64,000 nt of DNA from Hibiscus mutabilis (GCA_019671005.1 CM033745.1:3891146-3955145); one strand, 5' to 3'. Positions 48,568 through 61,195 are shown, numbered from the stretch's first letter. Numbers and translations are program-made. Notes: generated by a model from the letters alone, not told the origin.

Positions 48568-50247
48568 ATGAAGGCGTCGTTGAAAGGCAGATACACTAAT
48601 GACAAGAGCACCGCTGCCGTTTCCCTTTCCGCCAACGCCGGCGATGTCAAGCTACGCGCCTCCATGACTGACGCAACTTTCGTCAATGGTCCCAGCCTGA
48701 ACGGTTTGACACTTGCCGTTGAGAAACCCGGCTTCTTCATCATCGACTATGACGTCCCCAAAAAGGCATGCTTAACTTGAACACGCCAAACTTTCTTTGA
48801 CCACGCCTTTAACTAATCAATTAAATCATTGACTTATTATTTTACTTGAATTTTGCATATTTGGGATAGGATTTCCGGTTTCAGTTCATGAACTCAGTTA
48901 GGGTTGGGGAGAAGCCGTTGAAGCTGACTTATATTCACAATAGAGGGGACAACCGGACTGTTGTGGACGGGGCACTCACGTTAGATTCTGCTAACAAGCT
49001 GTCGGCTAATTACATGCTTGGTACGAGGAACTGTAAGCTCAAGTACAGTTACGTGCACGGAGGGGTTACGATTCTGGAGCCGTGTTATGATTTCGGGAAG
49101 AATACGTGGGATTTTGCGATTTCGAGGAGAGTGTATGACGATGTTTTGAAGGCAACGTATCAGACATTGAGCAAGGATTTGGCCTTGGAATGGTCGAGAA
49201 ATTCTAAGTTTAATGGGACTTTTAAGGTAACCGAAACTAACTAAATTGTTCTTTCTTTATCTCTACTTTGATTTTTTTATCCAATTTTTAGTGTTTCCAT
49301 TGCATGGTGTAGCCTTAAATCTGCAATTTGGATTCTGAAATTGAATTTCAATCCTATTTAACGAATTTATTTAATTTAGGTTTCACAGAAAATAGCTATA
49401 GGTTTTCAATCTCAAATGTTGAGAAGAGCTTGAAGCAAGCAAGACTTTGGATTGATTGATTAGTTTGCTTATATCCTTCTTGGATGTACATGCTATTTGT
49501 ATTTGTTTAAGGCAAGCTTTTATCGAATGACACCGGTTGAACTTAGGTCATGTTTTTGAAGCATTACAGCGGTGGTTTATTGGGGGGCTTCTCTTGCTAA
49601 TGCAATCTTTATACTGAATCAAGTGTAGAGTTTCTAGATGCATACACTTTGGTAAGGGGTGGATTTTATCAATGAGAGGACCATCCCATATTTAGATATA
49701 CATTCCTGTGATGGGAGACAATTCCACTAAGGTTGCTTTCTTGGATTGTGATGCAACCTAGAAATGAAACCTACTATTGGTAACAACCCAAAACAAGGCG
49801 AAGTTCTTGGTTTGGAATCAATTCGTAGTCTTCTTGCTTTGTCAGATGGCCTTGGTTATGCAATGTTAGGAAACAGATATGATCCCTCTGTTGGTTTTGG
49901 AGAGAAGGAAACAGAGGAGCGATTTAGGGGATGGGTAACCCGTGTTGAAAGCTATTAGATTTAGACACTGTTTTGGAGAAAGAAAAAAGTTCGAGCGAAA
50001 CGCCTATTATGCATCTAAGACAAACTTATGAGAGTTTTGTGACATGGCATGTTGAGTTATGATGGTTTTTGATATCTTAGTACTATTTGCTGGTATCATG
50101 ACTTCTTGTTTAGTGATCTAATAACTTGTCTGATATGGTACCACTATCGCATTTTTTCTTCTACAGATTTCAGCATCCGTCAATCTGGCTGAAGAAACTA
50201 AGATCCCGAAGATTATTGCGGAGAGTTCTTGGGATTTGGAAATGTGA
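48568..50247 (+). CDS. OEP24: Outer envelope pore protein 24 (OEP24), chloroplast outer envelope channel
   Basis: Exons 48568-48765, 48870-49226 and 50167-50244 plus TGA give about 211 residues, the normal family length. OEP24 forms a beta-barrel pore in the outer plastid envelope passing sugar phosphates, ATP and other small solutes. Motifs: MKASLKGRY at the start, DVKLRASMTDATFVNGPSLN, DFRFQFMNSVRVGEKPLKL, SANYMLGTRNCKLKYSYVHG, and the C-terminal SSWDLEM, which ends the barrel. No cleavable transit peptide, as expected. Intron 1 begins AAG-GCATGC where GT is normal, so it would be a GC-AG intron; without splicing the frame ends 5 codons later. Intron 2 is 940 bp with GTAACC..CTACAG. Confidence 0.9.
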
Positions 50248-52477
50248 TGTTCATCAATATTGTTTATTTGCTTGTTTGAATCATATACATTTGGACAAAC
50301 AGCTTATTGTAAGCCCAAAACATAATTGTGTTGCTTTAACCAAACTTATACTTGTCATTTGATCAAATTGAATATCAGATCGCCATTCTTGCAAGGCCTT
50401 GGTACTTTCGAGACTTGGTTTTCCTCTTTTTATGATGAGATTGTGCAGGTCATATCATATAAATCCGAACGAGAGATACCGAAAGATAACTTTTTTATTT
50501 GGAGAGGCTCTTTTTGTTTTTAAATGTGAAGGTTGAAGAAGAAAGCATGCAAATGTTAGTTGACAAACATATTAAATGTTCAGCTTGAGACAATACAAAA
50601 TCTCCCATATATTTCTGTATCATTGTGCTGTACTTTCTTTGTTCTGAAAAAAGAATCAACTGCTTATCCTAGCAAGATAGAACAGTAGCCAAACGATGCT
50701 TTTTTATGGGCCCAAAACCAACGAGCTGAGCACATTTCAGTTTTCATGTAGGCCTAAAACTATACGCAAGGGTCAAAGTCAAACTTAGTCCTAAGGGGTT
50801 TTCTTAAAACCAACGTGTCGTGCTACAGTTTGGGTTTCAGTTCTATTACCAAGTGAGGTAACCTGACTGATCATTGTCTTCAGTCTTTTTTCATCGGCGT
50901 AATAAATTATATACCTAGTCATAATGTGGTGGATTTTATTTTGACCACTAACAAACTATTATTAATTAAAAAAACATTATTAATTAAATTACTGTAATCA
51001 TTAGTTTTATTCAAGGTTTTGACTCGCTTTACATTTTTATTATTATTATTATTATAAATTAAAACTAAAAATATTAGTATTAAATAAAAGCTCAAGTATC
51101 AGTTAAATAAAATAGTCCTCATATTCTGACTTTTTAAATCTTCAATTAATGCAGAACGAGATTCAATGGAGCTCATTAATGTTGCACAATACTCAAAGGG
51201 GCCATGTCAGTGCTTTGAGAACCTTCCAACCAACAGATGGGTGCCACGTCATCAGCTTCATAACAATTTGGACCGTCGATTTTTCAAGCACTCATGATTG
51301 TTGGACGCAATCCCCACCAATGGCCACGATCAAGCCACGTCGATTTTTGAAGACCCGTGACTTCTTAGTTCCCCACGCCTCACGCCCTTGGACCATCGGG
51401 CAATCGCCCCCTCCTCGGACCGCCGTTCAATCGCTTGCAAAATCACAAAATAGAAAGATTTCAGACATATTGAAAAATCATAAAATCAGAAAACTCTTTT
51501 GTTCTTCTTTTTGTTTTTTTCGATCTGTAATTTAGTTACAAAACTAAGTCAAAACAAAGTAAAAAGGAGATTAAGAATCAATAGAAAAAAAACTTTTAAG
51601 GTAGTTTCTTATTTTTTTATACTTTCCGAATCACATAACTAAAGAAGAGATTTGAGGTATTTTCTTTTCTTTTGGATATCAGTAGAACATTAGGATTTTT
51701 CGGAGGTAATTTTTTTTTATTTTTTAGTAAACAAAGTTCTAAAAAAAATTTAACTAAAAAGGAAAGTTTACCCGTTCGACCATGGCGATTTTCGGCGGCC
51801 AGAGTCTCCGACCGACGATCCCTATGGTGAGAAAGTTGCGCGACTAGTGGGGAGTAACATATCTCAGATTCACCACGATCCGACGGTGGATGGCGACGAA
51901 TCGCACCTCCAAGGTCACGTGGGTTCAATCTGATTTTGGGGTATTTGTGTCCGTTTTAAGAGAAATTCATTCGAATAGAAGGAAAGAGGGGAAGAAAAGG
52001 TTTTTTTTTTTGGTGGTGTTGGTCGCCGAAGAAATCGCCAGAGCAACGAAGAGATGCAGCTGCGACAGCTAGGACTTGTTAAAAAGAAGAATATTTTTTT
52101 TTTGTTGAAGGATAAAATGATTTTTTAAAAAGGGGAAAATAAACCCCATTATCAGCCAACCCGCGCAATCATTCGACTTGCCTTGGATCCGGTTGGTGAC
52201 CCGCTTCAATAGCAACCCACAACAGTTTACAGTCCAATTTTATTGGGCTTGATATATTCTTTTCCCTACTATTATTTTTGGACCAATTTTAATTGATATT
52301 AGAATACTTTTTAGGATTATTTATTTATTTATTTATTTTCTTGTTTATATATACATTATAATTTTATAATATACGGCACATGTGCGTGTGTTTGTATATA
52401 GTATAGTATATATATATATATAATTGCATGTGATACATCCTTGTTTTATAAATCTATATATATGTGTGTATGTATAT
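50248..52477. other. Intergenic stretch with a GC-richer patch
   Basis: OEP24 3' flank to about 50660. A patch at 51130-51460 and another at 51770-52080 are GC-richer and hold open frames on both strands, with CGGCGGCC and CCGACGATC text, but no family is recognised. They could be LTR or captured fragments. (TTTA)n at about 52319-52341 and (TA)n runs lie at the edge of the following LTR. Confidence 0.4.
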
Positions 52478-53431
52478 ACGTAATATATGTGTCTTTTATA
52501 CGCTATATTATTTTTCATGTATATATATTACTATGTTGTGTTTTTTATATAATATAGTTTTTATATATTATTATATTATATACATAAAGGTGTTGGCAGT
52601 AGGTGTGTTTGTGTATCCTTTTAGTTACGTGTATATCCATTTCTTGTATGGTATTCATGTTTAATATTTATGCCGTATCCGTTTATATTTACATGCGTGT
52701 TTGTTATTCTTGCAATGTTTATTTGTTAGAATTGTTGTGGCATGCTTTTATTTGTCATTCATTTAACTTTTTTAATTCAATGGACATATTGATAATTAAT
52801 CAATCTTAATTATAAAAGGAGATATTTATTAGTTCGAGTATTTGTGTCGTAATATCTTGACTTAATGAATATTGACCAAATATTCGAATTAATTTATATT
52901 GTCTAAAGGTAAACTTAAAATGAATAAATTTTTTATGAGTCATAACATCATATTTAATTGCTTGCATCATGCATAAAGGTGATGTACTTGATTCAAACCT
53001 TAAATTAACTAGACAATCGATCTTATTTAATGTCAGTTTAATCTATGGTCCGAATGTATAGTAACTCTTATTAATTAAATGACTAATTAATTCAAACTCA
53101 CCAAGTGTTAAAGCCCAGTTAGTTTAAAGCTTATATTCAATTAAGAACTTTTATTTAAAGTCAACTTAAATTTCAATGATTTTCATCAATAAAAAGCAAC
53201 GTAAGATTGGTATCGATTCAGACGTTGCAGGGGTGCTAATCCTTTCCCACACGTAACCAACTCTCGAACTCATTTTTAAACGAATCTCTGGTTTTATGGT
53301 GTTTGGTCTACCTTATCCAAGTGACTAATGGCGACTCTAAATATTTTTTTTTGAAATCCGATTTTTAAAAGAAGTCCCCCCCAAAATGATTTTTTTTAAA
53401 TAAGGATATCCTGATTTTTTTAGTTGCTACA
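52478..53431 (+). repeat. 5' LTR
   Basis: About 90% alike to 57331-58279 by eye, with small indels. It contains the GGTGCTAATCC..CGTAACCAACT and AATGGCGACTCTAA phrases seen near the 3' end of many plant Tat-lineage LTRs. Confidence 0.75.
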
Positions 53432-54610
53432 GCATGACGACTCTGCTGGGGACCTTTGAGAATTAAGCCAAAAAATCTTACGTTGCTTTTATCGATAGAA
53501 ATTTTGAATTTTAAGTTGACTTTAAATAATTTGTTCTTTCTTGAAGATAATACTTTTATTAAGTGGGCTTTGATAATTGATGATTTTGCATTAATTTTTC
53601 ATTTGATTTATAAGGAATCACTGACATGTGTTGCATCATGATCATCAAGCTTTCTACCCGGGCTCTATCCCTTGAGTGGGAGTGGAGACGCCCAATACCC
53701 CGTGAGTAACCATTCGCGGTTTGACAATTCACTTTTAGAATCCACGTCTTTTGACATGTGACCAGCCTTCCACGTCACTAGGTCGTGCTTTCCCTCGAAC
53801 TGAATCCAATTCGTAAGCCTGTAATAGGCCATAATTGAGGTTCTTGTTACCTTAGTAGGTAAAAAGATAAGTCTGGGTACCCTTGTCTAGAACCGAACCC
53901 ACATGCGTGAGAATTTAAGAAGCCCACCCCATTAGAGCCATGCAGATAACTATAACGAATTAGAATTCATGTTGTTAGGCCTTTTCTGTTGTTAACTGCT
54001 TTGGTGTGTTATTTATTTGCTTGATTTATTCAGTTATGTCTATATTGTTGAGATGATCACACAATGGCAACATGGCCAAAAGGGGAATAAATTGGCTTTT
54101 TAAAATGAAAAGGTACAAATTTGAAGATGAAAAATTAAGACACAAGGATTTTAGAGTGATTCAAGCTTAGAACAAGCTCTACATCCACTACCTCAGCACC
54201 CTATTGAGGATTTCAACAATTCACTCACTGAATTCGTCCCCTTTTCTCGGCTTAGAAAGAAACCATTACAAACGATTAAACTTTCTACCCCAAAGCTTAA
54301 TCAAAGATCACTCATTTACAAAAAGAAATTTGGCAAACTGAAAAAGACCTTTTAAATAGGTTGATTTGTTGTCCAATTACAAATAAACACTCCCCAAACT
54401 TGAAATAAATGGATACAATAAAAAATACACAAGTGTGGTACAAGATTTGACTCTAAGAGCTCAAAGGGATTAGATTTGTGCTTGATTGTTTTTCAATTGA
54501 TCATTAGTAGTTGTAGCTTTTTAGGCTTGCTTTTATACCTTTCATTGATTTCTATCCGTTTGGGTAGTTGGCATCATCAATAGAGTCGTTGGACTCTCTT
54601 TTTCCTACTA
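53432..54610. other. Interior leader of the LTR element
   Basis: Primer-site-like text at about 53435-53453, then non-coding sequence with a moderate-GC block at 53650-53940. No gag or pol text recognised. Confidence 0.45.
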
Positions 54611-55578
54611 TTAATGCACTTCTGCAACCGACCGTATCGGTACACGAACAACCGTATCGATACCTATCTCAAAATAGAAAGAGTTGTTGTATACAAAATA
54701 CAGGGGCGTATCGATACGCGAGAAGGTGTATCGGTACGGTCTCAGTGTAAAACAAGGGGCGTATCAAAACAGGCAAGGCCGTATCTATACAATTTTGCTC
54801 ACTTGGGCTACTGCCAAAACCTGTTTCGGTACACCACGTAGGCGTATCGATACGGGTTAACTGATTTTCAAAATCGTGTGTTCCCAATAACTGACAAGGC
54901 AACGTTCGAATAATAAATGAAAAGATTGGAAAAATCTTAACCCCTGTATCGATACGATGGTAACCGTATCTGTACGCTGTTCTTAAAAATATCGTATCGA
55001 AACAGGATTTCTTGTACCAAAACAGATTCTTTCAGTGGCCTATTTCTTTAAGAACGTATCGAAATGCTCGACGGCGTATCGATATGTCTGGCCATTAATG
55101 CACTTCTGCAACCGACAGTATCGATACATGAACAGCCGTATCGATACTTATCTCAAAATAGAAAGAGTTGTTGTATGCAAAATACAGGGGCGTATCGATA
55201 CGCGGAAAGGCGTATCGGTACAGTCTCAGTGTAAAACAAAGGGCGTATCAAAACGGGCAAAGCCTTATCGATACAATTTTGCTCACTTGGGCTACTGCCA
55301 AAACCTGTTTCGGTACACCACGTAGGCGTATCGATACGGGTTAACTGATTTTCAAAATCGTGTGTTCCCAATAACTGACAAGGCAATGTTCGAATAATAA
55401 ATGAAAAGATTGGAAAAATCTTAACCTCTGTATCGATACGATGGTAACCGTATCGGTACGCTGTTCTTAAAAAGACCGTATCGAAACAGGCTTTCTTGTA
55501 TCGAAACAAATTCTTTCAATGGCCTATTTCTTTAAGACTGTATCGAAATGCTCGACGGCATATCGATATGCCCGGGCG
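54611..55578. repeat. 484-bp tandem duplication with paired GTATCGATAC-type palindromes
   Basis: Two units, 54611-55094 and 55095-55578, differ by few bases. Each carries 14 copies of a 10-bp motif close to the palindrome GTATCGATAC (variants GTATCGGTAC, GTATCGAAAC, GTATCAAAAC, GTATCTATAC). In each unit they form seven pairs; within a pair the two motifs are separated by 10 bp (11 in one pair). Examples in unit 1 start at 54634/54654, 54708/54728, 54770/54790(short pairs). The text between pairs is 18 to about 92 bp. Frames open here are by-products of the repeat. Confidence 0.85.
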
Positions 55579-57330
55579 TAAATGTTGAATTTTGCTTGAA
55601 AATATTTAGAAAAAATTATGGGGTTTAAGTTTTTGGCTTAGAACAATTTTGTACTTGAAAAATCCTTGTCAATTGTGAGTCTTTGAAATACTTAAAATTT
55701 TTTGTTCTTTTTCAAATAAGTCCTTAAACAATTTATTATATCAAAAATCAAACTTTAGTTTTACATATATTCATTCATTATTGATTTATCCATTATATTT
55801 GTTACCGACTCATTTACCTGTCTTGTTATGTTTGTTGGTTTATTTTTTCTGCATATTCATGTCATTTTCATATAAAGTGTTGATTTGAGAACAATCCAAA
55901 ATTAAAGACTTTCGTAATGGGAGAAAGAGTTTATAATAACGAGTTGAAGAATCTCGAAGTTCAAAACTGATCGGAAGATGAGCAAAGTCTAACCCGAGTA
56001 TTGGTGGAAAAGGAACCTAGGTTTTTTTAGTTGTGCCATCTCCGTTAATGGAAGTTGGATGTTCGTCGATAACACTTCTTGCATCCATTCTTGCATTTTA
56101 TATATTAATTGCTTGCCTTTAAATTATCTCATTATCATACATACGATACATTGCATACATTGTTCAAATTAATTGCGGGAAGTATCAATACAGAAAGTGT
56201 AATTTCAATTTGCACTCATTCCGTCTTTTTATGGCACCCGTTTGTAAACTAGAATGATTGATGATAAAATGACCAAAATGGAGCAAAAGCAAAAGGACAT
56301 TGAAGACCTCTTAGATAAGGCTGAACAAAGTATGAAGGATTAGATTGCTCAAACTTAGATCACTACTTTGTTTGGGATCGGAGATACCAATAAAGCCAAA
56401 ATTTCAAATGAGTAGTTACCTTTTTATATTGGTTGAAGTCTTGAGCGAGAGGTGCATGTCTTGTAAAAAATGAAATGAAAAAAAAGGAAAAAGAATGAGA
56501 ATTTTTTGTCAGAGCATGTTTACTTGTTTTGATTTCAATGAAATATACATTCGTATGCATTTCATTTGGCAAGCATTTTATATATTTTTTTATTTTTTTA
56601 AAATATTTCATTTATTCTTTATTATTATGGGCTGATTTTTGTTTTCCTAAACATATATACCTTTTACAAGAATGACTTTAATTCAAATTTTAAAAATTAA
56701 ATAGTGTAAGGGTATTGCAAATGTGAACACCCTCCGTTCTATTTAGGCCTAAGGAAAGACAACAAAGAGTGATCAAGAATAATGAGAAAATTTCATAGAA
56801 TGAATTTTCTTCTCATGCATTGTTGTTCAAGGTCATTGAATGAAGTGGTAACCCTAAACATCTACCATCTGAAGATTATCTTTGATATTTATATATGGGA
56901 GGACATTTGGCATTTCTTCATTTCCCTTCGCAAAATAAAAAAATAAGAAAATATATTCAATGTTGTCTCCCCTTGAGCCTGATAATTTTCTTTGGATTGA
57001 ACCCAAACCAAGGATCACCCCACACTAGAGGCAAAGAAAATAAAAATTTGAGGAAAAATGGATGATGTGTGGATTTGATTGTGTTATGAAGATGATGCCT
57101 TATGAATTAAGGGGCAATAAAGGAAAATAAATGCATCGAATACGGGAATCAATTTGAGCAAGAGAAACACAAGAAAAAAACAATAGAATAAAAGTTTGTG
57201 CTCAAAGAGCCAACCAAATCAAGTTGAAAGTTACCAACAAAAAAGTTAAAAAAGCCGAAAATAAAACACTAAATTGAAAAGTGCAATTTGTAATAAAAAA
57301 AAGGAAAAGAAGAAGAAAATCACTAAGGGC
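55579..57330. other. Interior of the LTR element after the palindrome array
   Basis: AT-rich. At 56256-56345 the plus strand reads DDKMTKMEQKQKDIEDLLDK and on to a TAG, a coiled-coil scrap like the start of a plant gypsy gag; broken text continues to about 56430. The rest shows nothing coding. Confidence 0.5.
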
Positions 57331-58279
57331 ACGTAATATATGTGCCTTTTATACGCTATACTATTTTTCATGTATATATATTATTATGTTGTGTTTTTCT
57401 ATATAATATAGTTTATATATTATTATACTATATACATATAGGTGTTGGCAGTAGTTGTGTTTGTGTATCCTTTTGATTATGTGTATATCCATTTCTTGTA
57501 TGGTATTTATGTTTAATGTTTATGTCGTATCCGTTTATATTTACACGCGTGTTTGTTATTCTTGTCATGTTTATTTGTTAGCATTATTGTTGTGGCATGC
57601 TTTTATTTATCATTCATTTAACTTTTTAATTTAATGGATATTTTGATAATTAATCAATATTGATTATAAAAAAGAGATATTTGTTAGTTCGAGTATTTGT
57701 GTCGTAATATCTTGACTTAATGGATATTGACCAAATATTTGAATTAATTTATATTGTCTACAGGTAAACTTAAAATGAATAAAATTTTGATGAGTCATAA
57801 CATCATATTTAATTGCTTGCATTATGCATAAAAGGTGATGTACTTGATTCGAACCCGAAATTAACTCTACAATCGGTATTATTTGATGTCGGTTTAATCT
57901 ATAGTCCGAATGTATAGTGACCCTTATTAATTAAATGACTAATTAATTCAAACTCACCAAGTGTTAAAGCCTAGTTAGTTTAAAGCTTATATTCAATTAA
58001 GAACATTTTTTAAAGTCAACTTAAATTTCAATGATTTTCATCGATAAAAGCAACGTATGATTTGGTACTGATTTCGGGCGTTGTGGGGTGCTAATCCTTC
58101 TCCACACGTAACCAACTTCCGAACCCATTTTAAACGAATATTTAATTTTATGGTGTCCGATCTACCTTATCCAAGTGACTGATGGCGATTCTAATTTTTT
58201 TTAAAATTCGATTTTTAAAAGAAATCCCCAAAATAATTTTTCAAAAAATATGGGATATCCGAATTTTTTAGTCGCTACA
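57331..58279 (+). repeat. 3' LTR
   Basis: Matches 52478-53431 in the same orientation, starting ACGTAATATATGTG and ending TCGCTACA. Confidence 0.75.
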
Positions 58280-59494
58280 ATTACTCAATTTTCTATTTGA
58301 TGTCGATTAAACCTCAAATAAAGGTTTAATTAATTTAACTTGATTAAAAATGTTTAATTAATTTAACTCTTCAATAAGATTACGATAAATATAAAAATAT
58401 GCTTATATACGAACTTAATTCAATGATCATATATATAATTATATATTAAACTAATTTAAAAATATAAAAATCTTTTTGAATCTAAATATAATTATTTTAA
58501 CCATATAATAATTACTTAGCATGGTGTAGTGGTTAAATGCTAACATAAATTCAGGTCTAAAGTTTAAATCATCCATATTTTTCTAAACAATTTTTTTATT
58601 ACATGTATCTTTAGTTTATTAGAGGATAAAATTTATTGACTTAATTTTAATTAAAATTAAACTACCATAATGTACATGTAATGAAAATTAAATATGTTAC
58701 TATTTCGATTGAATCGAGCCACGTCACTCAATGTTGTTAGAGAGAAGCAGACAATTGAAACTGAAAATTTATCAGGCGATATCGTCCTCCTTAGCATAGC
58801 GTGGGGACTTAGATGGAAAGGTTCGACGAAGCACTCCCTAATCATCATCACTAGCGGAATGATGCAAGATTAAATGGTGCACGAAACCTAAAGGATGGTC
58901 AGACTTCATGTAGATGTGCGGCTCGAGATGATGTTGGGAGATGAAAATTGGGATTCTCCTAAATGATAGGTATGTATTCGATTATTAAAGCTGAATTCTA
59001 AAATTAAAATACTTGTGGAATTTAGACGAATGTCAAATTGTTATTGATCTGAACAACTTTAAAGTAGAGAAAAATTTCAATACACATAGTTTACACAGAC
59101 CTTTTAATTTTAGGAGTTAGAGATTTAGTTTAGGGTTTAGAATTTAGAGATTTGTGTTATAGGGTTTAGAATTTAAGGTTAGTGTTTAAAATTTAGAGTT
59201 TAGAGTTTAGTTTTTTAGGGTTTATGTTTAATTTTAATTTATAGTGTAAATACACAGGCTTGTGTACTAAAATTTATATGAGCCTTTTAATTTTAGGGTT
59301 TAAATATGTAAAGTGTGGTTTAAGATTTGGGGTTTAGGTTGTAAGATATAAAATTTAAAGTTAATGGTTAAAATATAGAGTTTAAAGTTTAGAGTTTTAG
59401 GGTGAAAGGCTTAAGGATTTAAAATTTTGATTTTATAGCTTAAATATGAAAGGTTGTATAATTTTTTTATACATCTTATATCAAAATATAGCCC
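58280..59494. other. Intergenic stretch with degenerate TTTAGGG-like text
   Basis: AT-rich. From about 59100 to 59420 phrases such as TTTAGGGTTTA, TTTAGAGTTTAG and GTTTAGAATTTA recur, resembling degraded telomere repeats or simple low-complexity sequence. No gene supported. Confidence 0.5.
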
Positions 59495-59700
59495 ATATTT
59501 ATAGGATTGTATTGGCTAGGCTTGGAAAATTCGGATAGTTCATGAGTATCGTGAGACGAATATGTGGGCTGATGGCTTAGCTTGATTGGCACGAGGTTAG
59601 CCTATGAGTGAGTATTGTCATGTTTCTTCCCCGTTTGAGGTTCTATCTAGGTTCACTGCAGATATGTCTGCGTTTTAAGCGTGTGTTTTGTTTTGATGTA
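59495..59700 (+). pseudogene. Second LINE RNase H relic (C-terminal scrap)
   Basis: Plus strand reads IRIVHEYRETNMWADGLA, the end of a LINE RNase H domain (the R-E-x-N-x-x-A-D-x-L-A pattern), then stops; SSPFEVLSRFTADM follows. It is followed by T-rich text. Too short to assign to the relic at 45330-45935. Confidence 0.6.
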
Positions 59701-59773
59701 ATGAATTTACTGGTTTTTTATAAAAAATTATTATAATAATTATTATAAATATTTGGGTAAACTATATAAATGG

Positions 59774-61195
59774 TCCTTCGACTATGCTTTAATTATTTTT
59801 TGCGTCCTTCAACTATTAGAAATTATAAACTAGTCTCTCGACTTAAAAAAAAGTAACAAATCGATCTGACACTGTTAAAATTTTAACGGCGGATGATGTG
59901 ACAGTTAATATAAATTGATATAATTATATAATTAGCCCTCAAGTTCTACACTTATTTTAATTTGACCCTAATTCTAAAAATTAACCCACATAATTTTAAT
60001 AATTTATCAATTTAGTCATTTTCTTTTCTATTTCTACTCTCCTTTAGTTCCCCAATGTTTTTAACGTTTTCAGAACCATCAATTTACAATTTTTTAACGA
60101 TTTTCAAAGATTTTGTTTCATTTCCCAACGACTTACCCTACGTTGAAAACACATTTCTTGTTCTCCTCTACCTCTGTTGTGTAGTAAACTTAAGGACAAA
60201 CCAAAACCAGTTTTATTTGTGTTTCTTCTTCTCTTGTTTCCGCCATTAATTCTTATAGATAAGCTTTCGATTTAAAAAAATCAAATTTTCCATCACAATA
60301 CACCTTGCATTTATATTTGTGTTTCTAGGTTATTGTGGTTCAAATTGCTTTTATTTTTCCAGTACAGTAGCGTATAGGAGAAATAAAAGTCTGAGTATTT
60401 AACGGTTTCTTTATTTTTATAATCTGTTCATCAAGTAGAATGATTGTAATACCCAGAGAAGCTAAGTTTCAGTATCCTAAAAGTTCAGTATCTTAAAATT
60501 TAAAAACATCCTCATTTGAATGTGAAAACATACGTTTACCATCCGAAACTCGAGTTTTTATCCGAAGATATAAGTCGTTTAATCCCTTCCACTTTTAAAA
60601 GAATGGCGGTTGAGCCTTTAACCTCTGGCGCAAGTGGTCGCATAAATGCGCTGTTCTCATAGCGTGCTTTGAGGAGTCTCTTGTTGATATTAAATGCTAT
60701 CATTTTGTTTCTGGTTTTGTCGTTCTGTGGAACGAGATGCGCCTCCGTTATCGGTTCAGGGGTGAAAGTGGGGAAGGAAGTGAAACAGGAGAGTCGGAAG
60801 AAAGGGTTGTTGTCGTCTTCGACAGCTGTGGTGAGGATTTCGAAGGCGATGTTGCCACAAAGGAGCGAGACGGTGGTTGTGGACCAGGAGGCTACTGCGA
60901 GGCGGTTAATTTTTTAGAAAATAGTTCATGAAATGGGGGTTTGGAGAAATTGGAAAGAAAATAGACTATTGATAGATTATTAAAATTATGTGGATTAATT
61001 TTTTAAAATTAAGATCAAATTAAAATAATTACATAATTTTAATTATGTAATTATATCAATTTATATTAATTATTATGTTATCAGTCGTTAAATTTTTAAC
61101 AGTGTCGAACTAATTTATTATTTTTTTAAATTAAAAAATTATTTTATAATTTTTAATAATTATAGGACGCAAAAAATAATTAAAGCATAGTCGAA
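59774..61195. mobile_element. Short inverted-repeat element D (about 1.4 kb)
   Basis: Arms at about 59774-60013 and 60969-61195 are reverse complements: CTTCGACTATGCTTTAATTA, TTTTTTGCGTCC, ACACTGTTAAAATTTTAACG and ATATAAATTGATATAATTA are all matched. It has the make-up of a non-autonomous MULE or similar DNA element; no target duplication was found, partly because the outer ends are vague. The interior (60014-60968) includes a GC-richer block at 60600-60920 unlike the arms. Confidence 0.75.
60600..60930. other. GC-richer block inside element D, possible captured fragment
   Basis: Plus-strand frame from 60669 lacks an ATG at its start but reads a hydrophobic stretch (LLILNAIILFLVLSFCG) followed by a basic hydrophilic part (GVKVGKEVKQESRKKGLL) to TAG at 60915. 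Like a signal peptide plus short mature part, but no family is recognised. It could be a gene fragment picked up by the element, or chance. Confidence 0.35.

Larger units (their letters stand above)
52478..58279 (+). mobile_element. Gutted LTR retroelement (Ogre/Tat-like by junction text), 5.8 kb
   Basis: Direct repeats of about 950 bp (52478-53431 and 57331-58279) flank a 3.9-kb interior. Each ends GCTACA. The first is followed by GC-A-TGACGACTCTGCTGGGGAC, which resembles the tRNA-Arg-type primer site I recall for Ogre elements. A purine run (GGAAAAGAAGAAGAAAA, about 57303-57319) precedes the second repeat and fits a polypurine tract. Only a gag-like coiled-coil scrap remains (56256-56345); no protease, RT or integrase. 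The 5' ends of the LTRs and a target duplication could not be fixed. Confidence 0.75.

Noticed and set aside
51149..51535. 128-codon plus-strand frame in a GC-richer patch
   Set aside because: No recognised motif, no splice context and no start context; kept only as a note on composition.
54568..55509. Open frames rich in YRYD/RIDT-type repeats on both strands
   Set aside because: They come from the GTATCGATAC motif read in different frames, not from a gene.
54611..55578. CRISPR-like array
   Set aside because: Motifs are 10-bp palindromes in pairs with varying gaps between pairs, inside a plant retroelement; there is no repeat-spacer regularity of the CRISPR kind.
58657..58851. Short minus-strand frame
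   Set aside because: AT-rich context, no homology and no splice or promoter signals.
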